From an uncultured Zetaproteobacteria bacterium (GTDB lineage: Bacteria > Pseudomonadota > Zetaproteobacteria > Mariprofundales > Mariprofundaceae), in NCBI GenBank assembly GCA_947311795.1, contig CAMZLX010000113.1, positions 1-18,149 on the forward strand: a stretch of DNA of 18,149 nucleotides, given 5' to 3'. Under the pieces are notes generated by a model. It was not told the origin of the DNA. It worked only from the letters and a program-made list of their open reading frames with translations, and made no database searches. Below, piece by piece: positions 1-8,287 of the stretch. The translations under genes and the position numbers were made by a program. Each line of letters opens with the position of its first letter. Positions within the stretch are counted from its first letter, which is position 1.

Positions 1-1
1 A

Positions 2-484
2 TCGGCTTTGTTTGCAAGTCATGATTTGCAAAGGGAATACATTGCATGGTGCCGTGGTTACCCGCATTGGTTAAAGAAACGAATCGAACTCCCGATTGGA
101 AGACATCCGCATAACAGACAGAAAATGGCAGTAAATCCAAACGGTAAGCTTGCAATGACGGATGCGGTGCTGGAAAAGCGTTATGATGATAATTTTTGTC
201 GCATCCGCTTAACCCTGCATACAGGGCGGACGCATCAAATTCGTGTGCATTTAAGCCATGAGCAAGTACCTGTGTTGGCTGATGTGATGTATGGTCGCAA
301 GTTCAACCCCAGCAAACATATACCCGAACCCGCATTTTCCGCGTTAGCCAACCTCAATCGCCAAGCATTACATGCAGAAGTGCTTGGATTCAAGCATCCT
401 ATTACGGGTGAGGAACTCTTATGCCGAGCACCATTGCCGCATGATTTACAAACCTTGGATAATGCATTGAAGGTGCTGATTTAG
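2..484 (+). CDS. rluD: RluD-family 23S rRNA pseudouridine synthase, C-terminal part (5' truncated by window edge)
   Basis: This is the C-terminal ~160 residues of an RluA/RluD-family pseudouridine synthase, which isomerises uridines in 23S rRNA (helix 69 for RluD). The frame is open to the window edge; the TTG at position 8 is only an internal codon, so the true start lies upstream. Family signatures seen are RIELPIGRHP, the GRTHQIRVH segment (codons around 223-250) that contacts RNA near the active site, the VLADVMYG strand and the RQALHAEVLGFKHPITG block near the end. The HRLDxxTSG segment with the catalytic Asp lies upstream of the window and cannot be checked. Its stop overlaps the next start by one base (TAGTG), and rluD followed by pgeF is a common proteobacterial pair. 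RluD is favoured over RluA/RluC from this neighbour, but the subfamily is not proven. Confidence 0.88.
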   Translation, partial: SALFASHDLQREYIAWCRGYPHWLKKRIELPIGRHPHNRQKMAVNPNGKLAMTDAVLEKRYDDNFCRIRLTLHTGRTHQIRVHLSHEQVPVLADVMYGRKFNPSKHIPEPAFSALANLNRQALHAEVLGFKHPITGEELLCRAPLPHDLQTLDNALKVLI

Positions 485-1224
485 TGTTTTATACCTCGCA
501 GCTTATGGCAAAACACGGTATTCAAGCGGTGTTCAGCGATAGGTTGGGGGGTGTGAGCCAAGGTGATTTTTCAAGCTTAAACCTTGGTCACGATTTGGGT
601 GATGAAACGCAGTTGGTGCATCAAAACCTCGACTTACTCTGCCAAACATTAGGTTTACCCAAACCTCACCAATGTCAGCAGGTGCATGGCTCATCGGTGT
701 TTTACTGTGCTGGCGATGGTGTATTGCACCAACAAGAAGCGGATATATTGATAACACAAGAGCGCAACACTGCGCTTGCTATACGCACGGCAGATTGTTT
801 GCCTATTCTTTTGGCGGATAAACAAGTAGGTATATTTGCTGCTGTTCATGCGGGTTGGCGCGGCACGGTGGCAAAAGTTGTAGCAAAGTCTGTGGATGCT
901 ATGTGTGAGCAAGGTGCGAAAGCTGAACATATTGTTGCAAGTTTAGGACCTTGTATTGGAAGCTGTTGCTTTGAAGTAAATCAAGAGGTTGGGCAACAGC
1001 TATCAGCATGTTGTGGTGAAAATATAACGCAAGACATTGATGATAAAGTATTCGCAGATTTGACCAGAGCAAACGTGCTTCAACTTCAACAAGCGGGTCT
1101 CTTGGTAGAACATATTGAATGTGCCAATGTTTGTACATTTTGTAGCACTGAGCCTGAATATTTTTCGTACCGCCGAGACTGTGGCAAAACAGGACGGCAA
1201 TTGGCTATCATTTATACTGCGTAA
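484..1224 (+). CDS. pgeF: PgeF/YfiH-family peptidoglycan editing factor (laccase-domain purine nucleoside phosphorylase)
   Basis: This 246-residue protein belongs to the DUF152/YfiH family. Members have been described as laccase-domain oxidases or purine nucleoside phosphorylases; in E. coli PgeF prevents mis-incorporation of L-Ser in peptidoglycan precursors. The zinc-binding/catalytic residues are all visible: His68 in QQVHG, Cys105 in RTADCLP and His122 in AAVHAGWRG. GPCIG (155-159) and the C-terminal FSYRRDxGKTGRQ (227-239) are also intact, and the length is typical. The start is GTG at 484, preceded by a GAAGG-like SD around 469-473 and overlapping the upstream stop by one base; an in-frame ATG at 505 would delete seven residues and fits worse. 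It probably shares a transcript with the rluD-like gene. Family assignment is firm; the physiological substrate is not shown by sequence. Confidence 0.93.
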   Translation: MFYTSQLMAKHGIQAVFSDRLGGVSQGDFSSLNLGHDLGDETQLVHQNLDLLCQTLGLPKPHQCQQVHGSSVFYCAGDGVLHQQEADILITQERNTALAIRTADCLPILLADKQVGIFAAVHAGWRGTVAKVVAKSVDAMCEQGAKAEHIVASLGPCIGSCCFEVNQEVGQQLSACCGENITQDIDDKVFADLTRANVLQLQQAGLLVEHIECANVCTFCSTEPEYFSYRRDCGKTGRQLAIIYTA

Positions 1225-1261
1225 CTTGCCCTAGTTTTGCATCAGCCTTAAAGTGTTGGCG

Positions 1262-1819
1262 ATGTTAAAAGTATTCTTATTTTTTCTAACGTTTTCATTT
1301 TTTTCTTTTGCTTATGCTGAAGGGGACATGGCAGCAGAGGAAACTCATGTTCATATTGAAGATGGTGTGATTTATTGCGATGTGCAAACGTTTAATCAAG
1401 AAGCATATGTGCTTAAAGTTATTGGTTCAGGCTCACCCATGACGGTGTTTTGGCAGTTTGAAATCTTACAAGTTAGAGACTTCTGGTTGGATAAGGCTGT
1501 GGTTTCTATCCGTTTGGGTCGGCAAGTGATTCCTGATTTGGTCACCCAGCGTTGGTTGATGCGTGATTTAAGTGTGGGTGTTGTTAAATATACAAATGAT
1601 GCAGAAGAAGCTATGCATTTTTTAACACGCATGGAACAAGCAGCGGTTGCGGACGTTTCCATTTTGGATAAAGACGCTGATTTTTTACTCGAAACAAAGC
1701 TGTTTACCCATGAGGGTGAGGATGAGGAGCAAGGTTGGTGGGCATCCGTCACCGATTGGGGTGAGGATATGGGTAGCGTAAGTTTGCAGCTTTCTCAAGC
1801 GAATAACGATGCAGAGTAA
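1262..1819 (+). CDS. DUF4390 exported protein
   Basis: This ~185-residue exported protein of unknown function matches the DUF4390 family as I recall it, whose genes commonly sit directly before an ntrY-like kinase, as here. The N-terminus MLKVFLFFLTFSFFSFAYA followed by EG is a classic Sec signal peptide (Lys then a Phe/Leu core, AxA cleavage after ~19 residues), implying a periplasmic location. The rest is a soluble, probably beta-rich domain with WQFEILQVRDFW and a conserved-looking RWLMRDLS segment, and it ends in an acidic tail. The start is uncertain: ATG 1262 is preferred because it begins the signal peptide cleanly, but GTG 1253 and TTG 1256 are in frame and no convincing SD separates them. 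The last 11 nt overlap the next gene, pointing to translational coupling. No enzymatic motif was seen. Confidence 0.8.
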   Translation: MLKVFLFFLTFSFFSFAYAEGDMAAEETHVHIEDGVIYCDVQTFNQEAYVLKVIGSGSPMTVFWQFEILQVRDFWLDKAVVSIRLGRQVIPDLVTQRWLMRDLSVGVVKYTNDAEEAMHFLTRMEQAAVADVSILDKDADFLLETKLFTHEGEDEEQGWWASVTDWGEDMGSVSLQLSQANNDAE

Positions 1820-3980
1820 TCATGGGCTAGCTCCCTTTTTGATGCGAATTATCCCGTTTATTGGCGTCACATTTTTATCGATTCTTATCTATTTTGTTTG
1901 GCCAAGTTCTGACCACTTTGGTCCTGTCTATTTAAACTGGATTAATATCGGTTTACTCTTTTCTTTGGCGATATGGTTGTTTGTTTTTGGTATTCGCCGT
2001 CTGCAAAGCGCAAAAGAAGTTGGGGTTAACTTAAGAACAAAACTGGTCACTGTGATGGTGTTGATGGTCTTGCTTCCTTCTTTGGTTTTGCAAGTGACAG
2101 CGAATCAAATCATTAACAAAGGTTTTGATGTTTGGTTTGATGTGCGCGTGGATACCCTGTTGGATAAAGCCATGAATCTTGCTCAGGGCTTTTATCAAGA
2201 TATTGAATTGGATATGGAGCTTTCACTGAAACAAGTGATTGATACGCATGATTTTCCAGCACTTGAGCCAACGCCGTTGGGTAGCTTGGTGCTCAACCAA
2301 TATATGGAAAAACAATTGCATAAATATGGCTGGGATAAACTTGAGCTGTTTGATGCTTCTGAGCGTTTAATCGCGACAGCACAAAAAACAACACAAAACC
2401 AAGGCTTGGAAGACTTAACAACACAACCCATTTCTGATGCAGGGCGTTTAAGCATTGCATTGGGTCGCTATACCATTGACCATGACATACGGGATGATAG
2501 TGAATATGTCATTGGTTATTTGCCACTGTTTGCGCAGCGGCGTTTGGTGGGTCTTTTTAGAGCAGAAGTGGAACTTCCGAAAGAAATTACTGCCAGTGCG
2601 CGAAGCATTGAAGCAGATTATCGAACCTATAAAGAGTTGGATAGACATAGGCAAGGCATTCAAGATACATTTATGAACACCTTGATGATTGTGATGATTT
2701 TGATTGTTTGTATTGCGGGTGTGTTTGCCGTTGTGTTTGCCCGGAGGTTAACCAGTCCTATGGAAGACTTGGCGAATGCACTTGAACAGGTGAAAACTGG
2801 CGACTTTGATGCCTTGGTTGATGTGCAAGGGGATGATGAGCTAAGCTCGTTGGCTTTATCATTCAATGATATGATTAAACGGCTTAAATACAATATGCAA
2901 ACGCTGACGGAAACGCAGAGTGAACTCACCAATGCATTGGTGAATAGCCGACAGCGGCAATATGTATTAGAGAATTTATTGGCGAACTTGCATAGTGGTG
3001 TAATTTTATTGGATGCTTCTGGTGAAATTCGTTTGGTCAACGATACCTGTAAAGCGTTACTTATGTTTCCAGAGCGCAGTCAAGAAAAAGTATCCATTTA
3101 TGACTTTTCAGAGGCTCACCTTAAACCCATTTTGGCATTCTTTGAAACATTGCAAACACAAGATTTGGACAGTTTGCAGAGTGAGCTGGTGCTGACCTAT
3201 GGTTTGCAAACGGTTAAGATATTAGCGCGTGGTACTTTGCTTGGTGGTGAAGATGATGTGTTTTCAGGTTGGTTGCTGGTGTTTGATGATATTACGCAGC
3301 TTGCCGATGCCCAAAAACATAGGGCATGGGCTGAGGTTGCTCAGCGTTTGGCACATGAAATTAAAAACCCTTTGACTCCAATTAAACTTTCTACGGAACG
3401 TGTAAAGCGGCGTTTCCGCGACCAAGTGGATAATGTGAAAGTATTTGATACCTGTACGGACGCTGTGATTAATCAAGTGGAGCGTTTGCAGCGCTTGCTG
3501 GCAGATTTTTCGGACTTGGCAACTTTGCCCAAACCGAATATGGAGGTGACGACGATTGCATCCTTATTGCGTGAGTTGCGTGAGTTGTATAGCCCTTATA
3601 CCAACCTAACATTTGAAGGTATGCCTGACGGTGAAGTGTTTTGCGATGCCGACCAAATCCGCCAAGTTTTGATTAATTTGATTGATAATGCATTGGCAAC
3701 CAAAGGGCATGTTCGGGTATATGTAGAAGTGACGGATAAAGATACCCGTTTTTATGTGCAGGATGATGGACAAGGGATTGATGAATCTGCAAAAGAGCAT
3801 ATCTTTGAACCCTACTTTTCAACCAAAGCAGAGGGGAGTGGCTTGGGGTTAGCTATTGCACAAAGGATTTCAGAAGAACATCATGGGCAACTATTGCTGC
3901 TTTCAGCAGCTGCGCCGACGCGTTTTTGTATGTGGTTGCCTCATGTGCAAGCCAGTGATGTGAAGGAGGGCGAAGCGTGA
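1809..3980 (+). CDS. ntrY: NtrY-like membrane sensor histidine kinase
   Basis: This 723-residue transmembrane sensor kinase is the partner of the NtrX-like regulator encoded next. Hydrophobic helices lie at about 10-30, 45-62 and 78-97; a sensory region of ~190 residues follows, then a fourth helix at 289-310. Next come a HAMP linker (about 311-363, with the LTSPMEDLANAL start), a PAS-like domain (~385-495) and a HisKA domain with phospho-acceptor His516 in AHEIKNPLTP. The ATPase domain has its N box (Asn623, Asn627), G1 box DDGQG (652-656), F box IFEPYFSTK (665-673) and G2 box GSGLGLA (676-682). All catalytic boxes are intact, so it should be an active kinase. The domain order matches NtrY, which is linked to nitrogen and redox/oxygen responses in other proteobacteria; the signal sensed here is unknown. 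The start overlaps the DUF4390 gene by 11 nt. Confidence 0.92.
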   Translation: MQSNHGLAPFLMRIIPFIGVTFLSILIYFVWPSSDHFGPVYLNWINIGLLFSLAIWLFVFGIRRLQSAKEVGVNLRTKLVTVMVLMVLLPSLVLQVTANQIINKGFDVWFDVRVDTLLDKAMNLAQGFYQDIELDMELSLKQVIDTHDFPALEPTPLGSLVLNQYMEKQLHKYGWDKLELFDASERLIATAQKTTQNQGLEDLTTQPISDAGRLSIALGRYTIDHDIRDDSEYVIGYLPLFAQRRLVGLFRAEVELPKEITASARSIEADYRTYKELDRHRQGIQDTFMNTLMIVMILIVCIAGVFAVVFARRLTSPMEDLANALEQVKTGDFDALVDVQGDDELSSLALSFNDMIKRLKYNMQTLTETQSELTNALVNSRQRQYVLENLLANLHSGVILLDASGEIRLVNDTCKALLMFPERSQEKVSIYDFSEAHLKPILAFFETLQTQDLDSLQSELVLTYGLQTVKILARGTLLGGEDDVFSGWLLVFDDITQLADAQKHRAWAEVAQRLAHEIKNPLTPIKLSTERVKRRFRDQVDNVKVFDTCTDAVINQVERLQRLLADFSDLATLPKPNMEVTTIASLLRELRELYSPYTNLTFEGMPDGEVFCDADQIRQVLINLIDNALATKGHVRVYVEVTDKDTRFYVQDDGQGIDESAKEHIFEPYFSTKAEGSGLGLAIAQRISEEHHGQLLLLSAAAPTRFCMWLPHVQASDVKEGEA
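3963..3969 (+). promoter_or_regulatory. Strong Shine-Dalgarno of ntrX
   Basis: AAGGAGG, a full match to the 16S anti-SD core, lies seven bases before the GTG at 3977. It sits inside the last codons of ntrY. It fixes GTG 3977 as the ntrX start and, with the GTGA overlap, suggests coupled but well-supported translation of the regulator. Confidence 0.8.
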
Positions 3981-5356
3981 CGATTCAGATTTTAATTGTG
4001 GATGACGAACAACCCATTCGTGAATCTTTGAGCGGTCTTTTTGAAGATGAAGGTTATTTAGTTAGCACTTCGGCTTCGGGTGAAGAAGCGGTGGCTCGCT
4101 TTCGCAAAAGTCCTGCAGACTGTGTGTTTCTTGATATTTGGATGCCGGGCATTGATGGTCTAGAAACGTTAAGCCGCATCAAACAAATTAACCCAGATGT
4201 GCCTGTCATTATGATGTCTGGTCATGCCACGATTGACACTGCTGTTCAGGCAACAAAAAAAGGTGCATTTGATTTTATTGAAAAGCCATTTTCGTTAGAC
4301 AAGTTACTGATTGTGTTAAGAAATGCGGTTGAGAAGCGACGTTTGGAATTGGAAAACTTAGATTTAAAATTTGAAACCAAAAAAAATATTCCACAATTAA
4401 TTGGTGATAGCAAAGCAATCAGAAGCGTACGTAAACAATTGGATAAGGTAGCGAGGAGTGAACAACATGTATTACTTCAAGGTGAACATGGTGTTGGCAA
4501 ATCCATTGCTGCCCGCATTTTGCATGAAGGTTCGAGTCGTGTGAATGTAACATTTGTGAAGTTTAAGAAGTATAACTTAACCGATGAAGCAGTTGAGTTG
4601 GAGTTGTTTGGTTATGAAAAAGGTGCTTTTGCGGGTGCGCTGCAAGCCAAGCGTGGTCGATTGGAATCAGCTCATCAAGGCACAATATTTATTGAAGAAA
4701 TTACGGATATTCCCATATTTGTGCAAAAAAAACTCTTGCATGTGATGCAGGAGCATAGGTTGCAACATGTAGGCAACCCTAATCATATTCCTTGTGATGT
4801 GAGGTTTATTATTGGAACGCAATGGAGTAAAGCTGAACTACTAGAAAGAGGAGATGTTCTCAAATCATTTTTCTCTCAACTTCAGCCTGTTGTGATTAGT
4901 ATGCCTAGGTTGCGAGATAGGATTGAAGATTTACCACAGTTATTAGAAGTTTTGGTTGCAGATCAAGTGGCACATCTAGCTGGTGAACCTGTAGTCTTTG
5001 GTGAAGATGTTATACGAGTTTTACAAAACTATACTTGGCTAGGAAATGTGCGTGAGCTTAGGAATTATGTTGAGCGCTGTCATATTTTGTGCTCAGGTCA
5101 AACGCTTACGCTTGATACTATGCTGCCGCTTAATGCAGCAGCACAGCAAGGCATGTCATTTTCATCAGTGCCAGATGACACAGTGCTGGAAGACGGTTTC
5201 CATGATGCACGCAAACAGTTCGAACGTAGTTATATCTTACATCATTTGAACAAAAATGATTGGAATATTAGTAAAACTGCAACAGATATTGGCATGGAGA
5301 GAAGCCAATTGCACCGTAAAATAAAATCACACGAACTTACGCAAACTGACCAATGA
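3977..5356 (+). CDS. ntrX: NtrX-like response regulator (receiver, AAA+ and Fis HTH) with degenerate sigma-54 activator motifs
   Basis: This 459-residue regulator has NtrC/NtrX architecture. The receiver (1-120) is intact, with Asp9/Asp10, phospho-acceptor Asp53, Ser81 and Lys103. The central AAA+ domain (~140-370) has Walker A GEHGVGKS (169-176). The C-terminal Fis-type helix-turn-helix (~420-455) includes WNISKTATDIGM and LHRKIK. The AAA+ domain is unusual: the sigma-54 contact loop reads GAFAGA (216-221) instead of GAFTGA, Walker B ends Glu240-Glu241 instead of Asp-Glu, and sensor I has Gln282 in place of Asn. By eye alignment to PspF, both arginine-finger positions are also replaced (Leu295, Gln301). 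Sensor II GNVREL (356-361) remains. The receiver and DNA-binding parts thus look functional while sigma-54 remodelling is doubtful. NtrX proteins with altered GAFTGA loops are known in other proteobacteria. GTG 3977 overlaps ntrY by 4 nt and the stop overlaps trkA by 4 nt. Confidence 0.9.
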   Translation: MTIQILIVDDEQPIRESLSGLFEDEGYLVSTSASGEEAVARFRKSPADCVFLDIWMPGIDGLETLSRIKQINPDVPVIMMSGHATIDTAVQATKKGAFDFIEKPFSLDKLLIVLRNAVEKRRLELENLDLKFETKKNIPQLIGDSKAIRSVRKQLDKVARSEQHVLLQGEHGVGKSIAARILHEGSSRVNVTFVKFKKYNLTDEAVELELFGYEKGAFAGALQAKRGRLESAHQGTIFIEEITDIPIFVQKKLLHVMQEHRLQHVGNPNHIPCDVRFIIGTQWSKAELLERGDVLKSFFSQLQPVVISMPRLRDRIEDLPQLLEVLVADQVAHLAGEPVVFGEDVIRVLQNYTWLGNVRELRNYVERCHILCSGQTLTLDTMLPLNAAAQQGMSFSSVPDDTVLEDGFHDARKQFERSYILHHLNKNDWNISKTATDIGMERSQLHRKIKSHELTQTDQ

Positions 5357-6726
5357 ATATTCTGGTTTTGGGAGCGGGTGAAGTTGGGTTTCATATTGCC
5401 ATGCGTTTGGCGAGTGAAGGGCATGATGTTGCGGTTGTGGACAGTGACAAAGCACGGATTGAGCGTGTGGCAGATACGATGGATGTGCGTACTATTCAAG
5501 GTAATGCGGCGTATCCAACTGTGCTTGAACAAGCTGGCGCTGAAAATGCAGACTTATTAATTGCGGCAACGGCGAGTGATGAGACCAATATGTTGGCATG
5601 CCAAGTGGCACACTCCTTATTCAAAGTGACTATGAAAATGGCACGTATTCGTGAGCCAGACTTTGCCAATGCACAAGGTTTGTTTGGTCGCGATGAGCTG
5701 CCCATTGATATGATTATCTCACCAGAACATGAGGCAGCCAAAGCGATTGTAAAACGTTACCAAGTCGCATCAGCTATGGATGCTCAGGGTTTTGCCGATG
5801 ATAAGGTTCAACTTTTGGGTATGATGATTCGACCTAAAAGTTTATTGGCTGGGCTTGCGTTAGAAGAGCTTGCAGAAGTGATGGGTGATAAGCGTATGTT
5901 TGTGGTCGCTCACGAACATAACCGGAAATGGAAAGTGCCGACGCGAGATACAGTGTTGTTGGCTGGCGACAGCGTATATTTGGCTGTGAGCAGTACACAA
6001 GTTGAAGGTGTTGTTGAAGTTTTGGAAGGTTGTAAACAAGAAACCAAAGTTGCACGAAATGTGATGTTGGTTGGTGGTGGTAATGTTGGTTTTGCAGTGG
6101 CGCAAGCATTAGAAAAAATGGGTGTGTCCATTAAAATGATTGAGTTTAATGAAGAGAGAGCTTCTTGGATCGCAGATCATTTAAGCTCCACTGTTGTGTT
6201 GCATGGTGATGCCTTAGATAGGGATTTATTAGAAGAAGAAGCGATTTCTGGCATGGATGACTTTTTGGCCTTAACCAATGATGATGAAACGAATATCCTG
6301 AGTAGTCTTATTGCAAGAAAGTACAAAGTTCCGCATGTGGTAACTTTGGTTAACCGTGCGATTTATTCTGACTTGGTACGCGAGATTGGGCTGGATGTGA
6401 TTGTATCGCCGCGTTTTACCACTTCGGCATCTGTTCTAAGGCATGTACGTAAAGGTAGAATCCTTGGTATGTCACCTTTGGGTGATGGTACTTTAGAAGT
6501 GATTGAAGCTGAAGCATTGGAAACAGCTACAATTCTTGATGCGCCGTTGAAAAATTTGAAGTTACCTAAGGATACGGTGATAGGTGCAATTGTTCGTGGT
6601 GAAGAAGTGATTATTCCTGATGGTGACACGCAAGTCGTGGCGAATGACCATGTTGTGTTGGTCACACGCGCTGAATCTATTCGCGCCATTGAAGTATTGT
6701 TTGAAGTTCGTCTTGAATTCTTTTAA
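5353..6726 (+). CDS. trkA: TrkA, NAD-binding regulatory subunit of Trk potassium uptake
   Basis: This 457-residue protein matches E. coli TrkA in length and layout: two tandem RCK units, each with a Rossmann NAD-binding (TrkA-N) and a TrkA-C subdomain. The first unit starts at the N-terminus with the dinucleotide motif GAGEVG (7-12) and the ribose-binding acidic residue Asp30. The second carries GGGNVG (241-246). TrkA-C segments follow each unit, the last running through IVRGEEVIIPDGDTQ near the C-terminus. It is a peripheral cytoplasmic protein that forms a gating ring on TrkH and opens the channel according to bound nucleotides. Its ATG overlaps the ntrX stop as ATGA, and trkH follows after 16 nt, so regulator, gate and channel are probably made from one mRNA. 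No damage was seen. Confidence 0.96.
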   Translation: MNILVLGAGEVGFHIAMRLASEGHDVAVVDSDKARIERVADTMDVRTIQGNAAYPTVLEQAGAENADLLIAATASDETNMLACQVAHSLFKVTMKMARIREPDFANAQGLFGRDELPIDMIISPEHEAAKAIVKRYQVASAMDAQGFADDKVQLLGMMIRPKSLLAGLALEELAEVMGDKRMFVVAHEHNRKWKVPTRDTVLLAGDSVYLAVSSTQVEGVVEVLEGCKQETKVARNVMLVGGGNVGFAVAQALEKMGVSIKMIEFNEERASWIADHLSSTVVLHGDALDRDLLEEEAISGMDDFLALTNDDETNILSSLIARKYKVPHVVTLVNRAIYSDLVREIGLDVIVSPRFTTSASVLRHVRKGRILGMSPLGDGTLEVIEAEALETATILDAPLKNLKLPKDTVIGAIVRGEEVIIPDGDTQVVANDHVVLVTRAESIRAIEVLFEVRLEFF

Positions 6727-6742
6727 GGATAACATTTAATAT

Positions 6743-8182
6743 ATGCACATCAAAGGTGTAGTTTGGACGCTAGGTATTCTTATCGTTTTGTTTGGTTTTG
6801 GTATGTTAGTGCCTGCGTTGGTCGCTGTTTATTATCAGTCAGGGCATGCTGATGAGTTTGTGCTGGCGGGACTGTTGGTTGCGATGCTGGGCGTACTGAT
6901 GATGAGTACGACTGGTGGTGCACCCAAGCAATTGAGCCATAAAGATGGTTTTCTGATTGTTGCTTTGGCATGGATTGTACTTTCATTGTTGGGTTCAGTA
7001 CCTTTTTTAACTACAGGGGTTACTCATTCGGTTGTCGATGCCTTGTTCGAATCCACTTCAGGGCTGACCACCACAGGTGCAACAGTGCTAACGGGTTTGG
7101 ACAATATGCCTCACGCCATTTTATTTTGGCGCTCCATGCAGGAATGGCTTGGCGGTATGGGTATCATTGTATTGGCAGTGGCTGTTATGCCTCTTTTGGG
7201 TGTGGGTGGCATGCAGTTGTTTAAAGCCGAAACACCGGGTCCAGTTAAAGATAAATTAACTGCACGGGTAACAGAAACTGCCAAAGTTTTATGGTTTATT
7301 TATCTGGGTATTACATTTGTTACAGGCGTATGTTTATGGCTTGCGGGTATGGGTGGCTTTGATGCGGTAAACCACGCCATGACCACGGTAGCCATTGGTG
7401 GTTTTTCAACCCATGATGCAAGTGTAGGTTATTATGATTCGTTGTGGATTCGTGGAGTTATCGTGTTATTTATGCTGCTTGCGGGTATCAATTTCACGCT
7501 TCATTTTGCAGCGTTGCGGAAAGGATTTTCAGTCACGACCTATCTTCGCGACGAAGAGTTTAGGACTTACATCAAGTGGATGTTTTCGCTTATTGTACTT
7601 ATTGGTTTGATGACTGTGTTCACGGGTAAAGGCAGCTGGGATGAAGTTGTTTTCAATACCATTGCTGTGGCAACCACAACTGGTTTTGCTGTCAGTGATT
7701 ATGGTTTATGGTCGCCGGGTGTGGCTATGTTATTGCTTTTGGCAATGTTTGTGGGCGCATGCGCAGGTTCAACGGGTGGGGGTATGAAAGTTGTGCGTGT
7801 GTTACTTTTGTTTCGCCAAGGTATGCGAGAAGTGCGTAGACTTATTCACCCTCATGCGGTGATTCATGTAAAGTTTGGAAAACAAAGTGTTAAGGGAGGG
7901 GTGGTTCAGGCGCTTTGGGGTTTCTTTGTGTTGTATATGGTGTGTTTTGCTGTGGTTGCTATTCTTGTAGCGATGACAGGTGTAGATATGACCACTGCTA
8001 TTTCAGCAGCAGCAGCATCGATCACCAATACAGGACCAGGGTTTGGCAATGTTGGACCAGCAGAAAACTATGCATCACTTCCAGATATGTCCAAAATCGT
8101 TTTAATGTTTGGTATGGTGCTGGGCAGACTTGAAATTTTTACCTTTTTCGTGCTGTTGGTGCCTGAATTTTGGCGTAAATGA
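6743..8182 (+). CDS. trkH: TrkH, potassium channel subunit of the Trk uptake system
   Basis: This 479-residue inner-membrane protein is the translocating subunit of Trk K+ uptake. It shows the fourfold M1-P-M2 repeat of the TrkH/KtrB superfamily. The four selectivity-filter segments are recognisable as TTTGAT (109-114), VAIGGFST (216-223), ATTTGFA (310-316) and TNTGPGFG (428-435). Between repeats three and four lies the gating region GACAGSTGGGMKVVR (338-352), and the protein ends with the conserved GRLEIFTF (461-468). Length is typical for the short TrkH form (E. coli 483). The ATG at 6743 has an AAGGA about 13 nt upstream, a long spacing; no better start was found. It is the last gene of the packed ntrYX-trkAH run. 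Confidence 0.96.
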   Translation: MHIKGVVWTLGILIVLFGFGMLVPALVAVYYQSGHADEFVLAGLLVAMLGVLMMSTTGGAPKQLSHKDGFLIVALAWIVLSLLGSVPFLTTGVTHSVVDALFESTSGLTTTGATVLTGLDNMPHAILFWRSMQEWLGGMGIIVLAVAVMPLLGVGGMQLFKAETPGPVKDKLTARVTETAKVLWFIYLGITFVTGVCLWLAGMGGFDAVNHAMTTVAIGGFSTHDASVGYYDSLWIRGVIVLFMLLAGINFTLHFAALRKGFSVTTYLRDEEFRTYIKWMFSLIVLIGLMTVFTGKGSWDEVVFNTIAVATTTGFAVSDYGLWSPGVAMLLLLAMFVGACAGSTGGGMKVVRVLLLFRQGMREVRRLIHPHAVIHVKFGKQSVKGGVVQALWGFFVLYMVCFAVVAILVAMTGVDMTTAISAAAASITNTGPGFGNVGPAENYASLPDMSKIVLMFGMVLGRLEIFTFFVLLVPEFWRK

Positions 8183-8287
8183 ATACATATCATCATAGTA
8201 AAGTTGGCTATCTTTTTTTTTTCGTCTAATGTAGGCGCTGATTATACTTATTTTAGAAAGACTTAGCCGTATTGAGAGGGAAAAACT
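8183..8287 (+). promoter_or_regulatory. Intergenic region with T-tract and candidate promoter for the kinase cassette
   Basis: This is the first real gap on the plus strand. Ten consecutive T residues at 8213-8222 could mark transcription termination after trkH, but the preceding stem is only about four pairs (ATAG/CTAT), so intrinsic termination is doubtful. A -10-like TATACT is at 8243-8248, with only a poor -35 (TTTCGT at 8220-8225, 17 bp spacer). A GAGAGGGA SD (8274-8281) precedes the GTG at 8288. The gap plausibly separates two transcription units; the exact promoter is weakly supported. Confidence 0.35.

Noticed and set aside
8..484. TTG at position 8 as a genuine start of a short pseudouridine synthase
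   Set aside because: The frame stays open to the window edge and the catalytic domain of the family would be missing, so this is a truncated view of a longer gene.
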